Part shown: one piece after another, positions 61,492 to 64,000 of the stretch
Position numbering within the stretch: the stretch's first letter is position 1
Layout of the letters: each line of letters opens with the position of its first letter
DNA from: Turicimonas muris
GTDB taxonomy: Bacteria > Pseudomonadota > Gammaproteobacteria > Burkholderiales > Burkholderiaceae_F
Assembly (NCBI RefSeq): GCF_002221595.1
Contig: NZ_NHMP01000002.1
Location: forward strand, 372,001 to 436,000
DNA length: 64,000 bases
Reading direction: 5' to 3'
Position numbers and translations under genes: made by a program
The notes under the pieces: generated by a model
Databases searched by the model: none
The model's input: only the letters and a program-made list of their open reading frames with translations
Told to the model about the DNA's origin: nothing

Positions 61492-62406
61492 TTAGATCGC
61501 AGAGGAAGTTTCGGAAGAAACATTTTGTGTTTTCCAATGCCTCCCCAATCCTTCATTAATGATTTTTTCGGCCTCCCTATCCATTTCCTCCTTGGAGAGC
61601 GGGGGCTGACGCTCTGCTAGAGCATCGAGCCGCCTGGCTATTTCATATCCTTTTTCTTCTATACGGTGTCGAGCAAAAGACGTTCCGGAAAGAAATTCAT
61701 CTGGATAAGCAGGGTCTCTTCCCATAGCTTTGTCTAATCTTACTTCAACCTCTCGGTCAAAATCCTCCAGAGAGCCAGGAAAGTCTTCGGATAGCAATTC
61801 GTCAACAATTCTTTCCAGTTCTTTCTTCTCATCTTTTAGAAGATTAGAGGCTGAAGGAGCATCAGAATGCGGACTGCTTAGCCTTTGGTGTTGAGAGAGA
61901 AAACTATAGGAGCTTTTTCTGTTTGGTCGTAAATATCTAGAGAAAAAATTATCGGAGGTCTGGTTTTCAGAATGGACAACGTCGTCTGGACTAGCTGGAG
62001 CGCATGCACCGTATTTATTCTGAGCTTTTTGTGAATCAAGCATTAAAAAAATTAGAACAAGAAAGTTCAAGAAAGGAATGAACTGTCCTACCGCCCACCA
62101 GCCGGAATGGTTTCTATCATGGAGTCTTCTAACGGTAACAGCCAGAGCCGGACAAAAAATAAATACGCCGAATACAACCTCCAAAATAGTGAGAACAGAA
62201 ACTAAGGTAGGAGAGTTGTTCAGCGCAGCGAGCATTACTCTGTATTTTTCTCCGGATGTGGTTTCTCCATGAATAGTTCCGGTAAGAAGAGAAAAGCTGA
62301 AAAGAACAAAAATATTAATTAGCGCGAATGACCAGAATTCAGCTCTGGATGCTCTGCCATTGAAATCAAAGTATTTTCTTAAGCAATAGCGGTACCAATT
62401 CAACAT
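61492..62406 (-). CDS. DUF805 membrane protein with helical repeat tail
   Basis: A 304-residue protein starting at MLNWYRYCLRKYFDFNGRAS (62406, GGAG upstream). Residues 1-135 form the DUF805 membrane domain (GRASRAEFWSFALINIFVLF, VTVRRLHDRNHSGWWAVGQF). The C-terminal half is soluble, charged and helical, with a repeat of about 59 residues: FDREVEVRLDKAMGRDPAYP and then MDREAEKIINEGLGRHW. The reading frame continues this pattern beyond the stop codon, so the present stop probably truncates a longer protein. It is the paralogue of the gene at 60202-60972. Function unknown. Confidence 0.85.
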   Translation of the reverse strand: MLNWYRYCLRKYFDFNGRASRAEFWSFALINIFVLFSFSLLTGTIHGETTSGEKYRVMLAALNNSPTLVSVLTILEVVFGVFIFCPALAVTVRRLHDRNHSGWWAVGQFIPFLNFLVLIFLMLDSQKAQNKYGACAPASPDDVVHSENQTSDNFFSRYLRPNRKSSYSFLSQHQRLSSPHSDAPSASNLLKDEKKELERIVDELLSEDFPGSLEDFDREVEVRLDKAMGRDPAYPDEFLSGTSFARHRIEEKGYEIARRLDALAERQPPLSKEEMDREAEKIINEGLGRHWKTQNVSSETSSAI

Positions 62407-62626
62407 ATCGCCTTCTCCTTTTATAAGATGATAGCTGATGAGAGGCACAGAAGATATAGGTTTTGTTTCGAGAAAGAATGGCTGAATACGGAGACCAATT
62501 CATAGGCTTTACGAAAGATTCCTGTTTCCATTTAAGGTAATAGATGGAAAATCAGCGGAAGTCAAAAGTTTGAGGTAAGAGGTGCGATACAATTCCTCAA
62601 AAAATCTGAATAGGTAAATTCCTCTC

Positions 62627-63307
62627 ATGAAGAAAACACTTCTCTCTATTTCTTTGGCAGTCTCTGCCGCTCTTTTGTTAACTGCTTGTAAAACAACAGA
62701 GCCTTATTACAGCTATTCCTTCGAGCCTAACGCACAAATTCAGCGTGCATGGCATCGCATCGACGCAAAAGACATTGGGGTTGAACAAGTAAGAGTAGTC
62801 AAAATAATAGATTTGGATTGTGCTGGCGACAGAATTGCTGTTCCAGGTGAAGGAGAATTTTCAGATCTGAGGGACGCTTTCGCTCATTATTGGAAGAATG
62901 CGTTCATCACCGATCTTTCCAGTGTTGGAATGCTCAATCAAGAAAAGCCAAAGGTAAAGCTCTATAACCTCATCGATTCCGTCAAAATTATTGCTGAGCC
63001 GACTCAGCTTCAATGGCGGATCAAAATGGAAATCTTTTCTTCCAATGGCGGTATGCTTAAACAAGAAATTACCTATAACGCTCCGACTGACGGTTTAAAG
63101 AACATGAGAGAGGGCTGCTCACGATTAGCCGCTGGACTAGATAAGGCTGTTGCCTGGTCAATTCTTAAAACAATTAGTGATCCAAGATTCCAAGAAATGG
63201 TTCAGCCTGGCCTCGGGTACGTTCCATCAATGAAAGCTGTGAGCATCACATCAGTATTCCAACCGGATACGGAAGAAGATTATTGGAAGTCGAAACCAAC
63301 CCGTTAA
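62627..63307 (+). CDS. Putative lipoprotein of unknown function, 226 residues
   Basis: The N-terminus MKKTLLSISLAVSAALLLTAC is a lipoprotein signal peptide with the lipobox LTAC, so Cys21 would be lipidated and the protein anchored to the outer (or inner) membrane. The mature part has no family motif I know; segments such as RVVKIIDLDCAGDRIAVPGE and YKLIDSVKI-like strands suggest a beta-rich fold. It is single, with its own terminator, next to but divergent from the DUF805 gene. Confidence 0.78.
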   Translation: MKKTLLSISLAVSAALLLTACKTTEPYYSYSFEPNAQIQRAWHRIDAKDIGVEQVRVVKIIDLDCAGDRIAVPGEGEFSDLRDAFAHYWKNAFITDLSSVGMLNQEKPKVKLYNLIDSVKIIAEPTQLQWRIKMEIFSSNGGMLKQEITYNAPTDGLKNMREGCSRLAAGLDKAVAWSILKTISDPRFQEMVQPGLGYVPSMKAVSITSVFQPDTEEDYWKSKPTR

Positions 63308-63639
63308 ATCTTCAATCTCCTTTAAGTTGACGGTTTAAAGCTGCCTTCTTAAAGGGGCATTTTTTCTTTTAAAGCTCTAAATTCAAAGTAATTGCAATAA
63401 GACTCTCCGTTAAAGACTTATGTTGGCTATCTGTAAGCGGTGAGTTTTCATTTTTTTTGTCTGTTAACAAAAACTCTTTGTCTTTTAAGAAAATGTTGCC
63501 TTTGGTAGACTGATTTCAATTAAAAGCTGATGGGGTCAGGAGTTATGAGCTAATTCTCCCCCTCGGCAAGTAATTTCTGCTTAGGTTGATTAGGTGATTT
63601 TTAAAACCAATTAAACCGTTAGTTTTTACCGAGGAAAAA
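63308..63639. other. 332-bp intergenic region before the aminotransferase
   Basis: Contains the lipoprotein terminator (63342-63365) and the promoter region of the aminotransferase gene; no other feature is recognised. Confidence 0.5.
63342..63365 (+). terminator. Terminator of the lipoprotein gene
   Basis: TGCCTT/GGGGCA stem (two G-T pairs), 6-nt loop and TTTTTT. Confidence 0.6.
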
Positions 63640-64000
63640 ATGTTTGACTTTGAGACATGGGTTGATAGGTGCGGACACGATTCGATGTCTGCGGATCGAT
63701 TAAAAAATGATTTATGGCAATTGCCGGTTGGAAATCCAAAACCGGGATTTGACCCAATTCCATTATGGCTGGCAGACATGAACTTTGCTACAGCCCCATG
63801 CGTAATCGAAGTAATCAAAAAACGTTTGGATCATCCAATCTTTGGCTATTTTGCTCCCTCTGCAAAATATTACGAAGCAATCAAGAAATGGCAAAAAGAC
63901 AGCTTCGGCGTAACGGATTTGTCAGAGCAAAACATTGGGTACCAAAACGGCGTCTTAGGTGGTGTCACAAGTGCCTTATCCGTCCTCACGGATCGGGGAG
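63640..64000 (+). CDS. MalY/PatB-type PLP aminotransferase (cystathionine beta-lyase-like), N-terminal part
   Basis: The first 120 codons of a gene that runs off the window. Read directly: MFDFETWVDRCGHDSMSADR, then PIPLWLADMNFATAPCVIEV and HPIFGYFAPSAKYYEAIKKW. The order W-x-AxMDF-like strand (WLADMNF) and FGY are the opening of the MalY/PatB branch of class I aminotransferases, which cleave C-S bonds in cystathionine or cysteine. The later NGVLGGVTSALSVL matches the helix before the PLP-binding region. GAGG lies 6 nt before the ATG. The catalytic Lys is beyond the window. Confidence 0.85.
   Translation, partial: MFDFETWVDRCGHDSMSADRLKNDLWQLPVGNPKPGFDPIPLWLADMNFATAPCVIEVIKKRLDHPIFGYFAPSAKYYEAIKKWQKDSFGVTDLSEQNIGYQNGVLGGVTSALSVLTDRG

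Noticed and set aside
1-64000. CRISPR arrays, tRNA or rRNA genes, prophage modules, integrases, toxin-antitoxin pairs
   Set aside because: Looked for and not seen: no regularly spaced repeats, no cloverleaf sequences ending in CCA, no phage structural or integrase motifs.

Overview
The window looks like chromosome of a gut-type betaproteobacterium of the Sutterellaceae (Parasutterella/Sutterella-like). This is inferred from the AT-leaning composition, the exported fumarate-reductase-like flavoproteins, the pyruvate:ferredoxin oxidoreductase plus ADP-forming acetyl-CoA synthetase operon (anaerobic energy metabolism), and Gram-negative envelope genes. No 16S gene is present, so the assignment is tentative. 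I found no tRNA, rRNA, CRISPR array or prophage.

Layout. 1-2.4 kb: the 3' end of an efflux outer-membrane protein, then an intact IS1634/IS4-type transposase. 2.7-6.0 kb: a large uncharacterised protein with a PHP-like N-terminal half and a membrane C-terminal part. 6.1-8.0 kb: an exported FMN/FAD flavoprotein. 8.1-16.8 kb: housekeeping and accessory genes (DUF2939 protein, FAH-family hydrolase, MltB, HDAC-like amidohydrolase, orphan adenine methylase, metallophosphoesterase, fhs with an unusual leader, a DedA/YqaA-like membrane protein). 16.9-20.8 kb: etfBA and the rpsP-rimM-trmD-rplS ribosomal operon. 21.0-22.5 kb: a decayed transposase. 22.7-31.1 kb: an HTH regulator, rsgA with an M48 protease, orn, a two-gene racemase/dehydrogenase operon, an AI-2E-family transporter and an HxlR regulator. 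31.2-34.1 kb: a copper P-type ATPase with one N-terminal and two C-terminal metal-binding domains. 34.2-38.8 kb: a small exported protein, a TtrSR-like two-component system and a second, FAD-only exported flavoprotein. 39.1-45.8 kb: an operon for acd-porC-porA-porB and a GltD/PorD fusion, predicted to turn pyruvate into acetate with ATP and reduced NAD(P). 46.3-58.6 kb: HU and an envelope-glycan region (YejM-like protein, four glycosyltransferase-type genes, O-antigen ligase, OafA-type acyltransferase, gpsA, WbaP-type initiating transferase). 58.7-64 kb: radA, two DUF805 paralogues (one with a decayed tandem-repeat tail), a lipoprotein and the start of a MalY/PatB-type aminotransferase.

The signals most worth following are these. 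The fhs 5' leader has two long complementary pairings that cover the ribosome binding site and the start codon. The DUF805 tail has repeat units continuing in frame past a stop codon and then past a frameshift. The PHP-membrane fusion is unassigned. The racemase has a degenerate first domain. The acd-por operon carries its own NAD(P)-type oxidoreductase. The second flavoprotein has a palindrome and an FNR-like site upstream and a TtrSR-like pair beside it.
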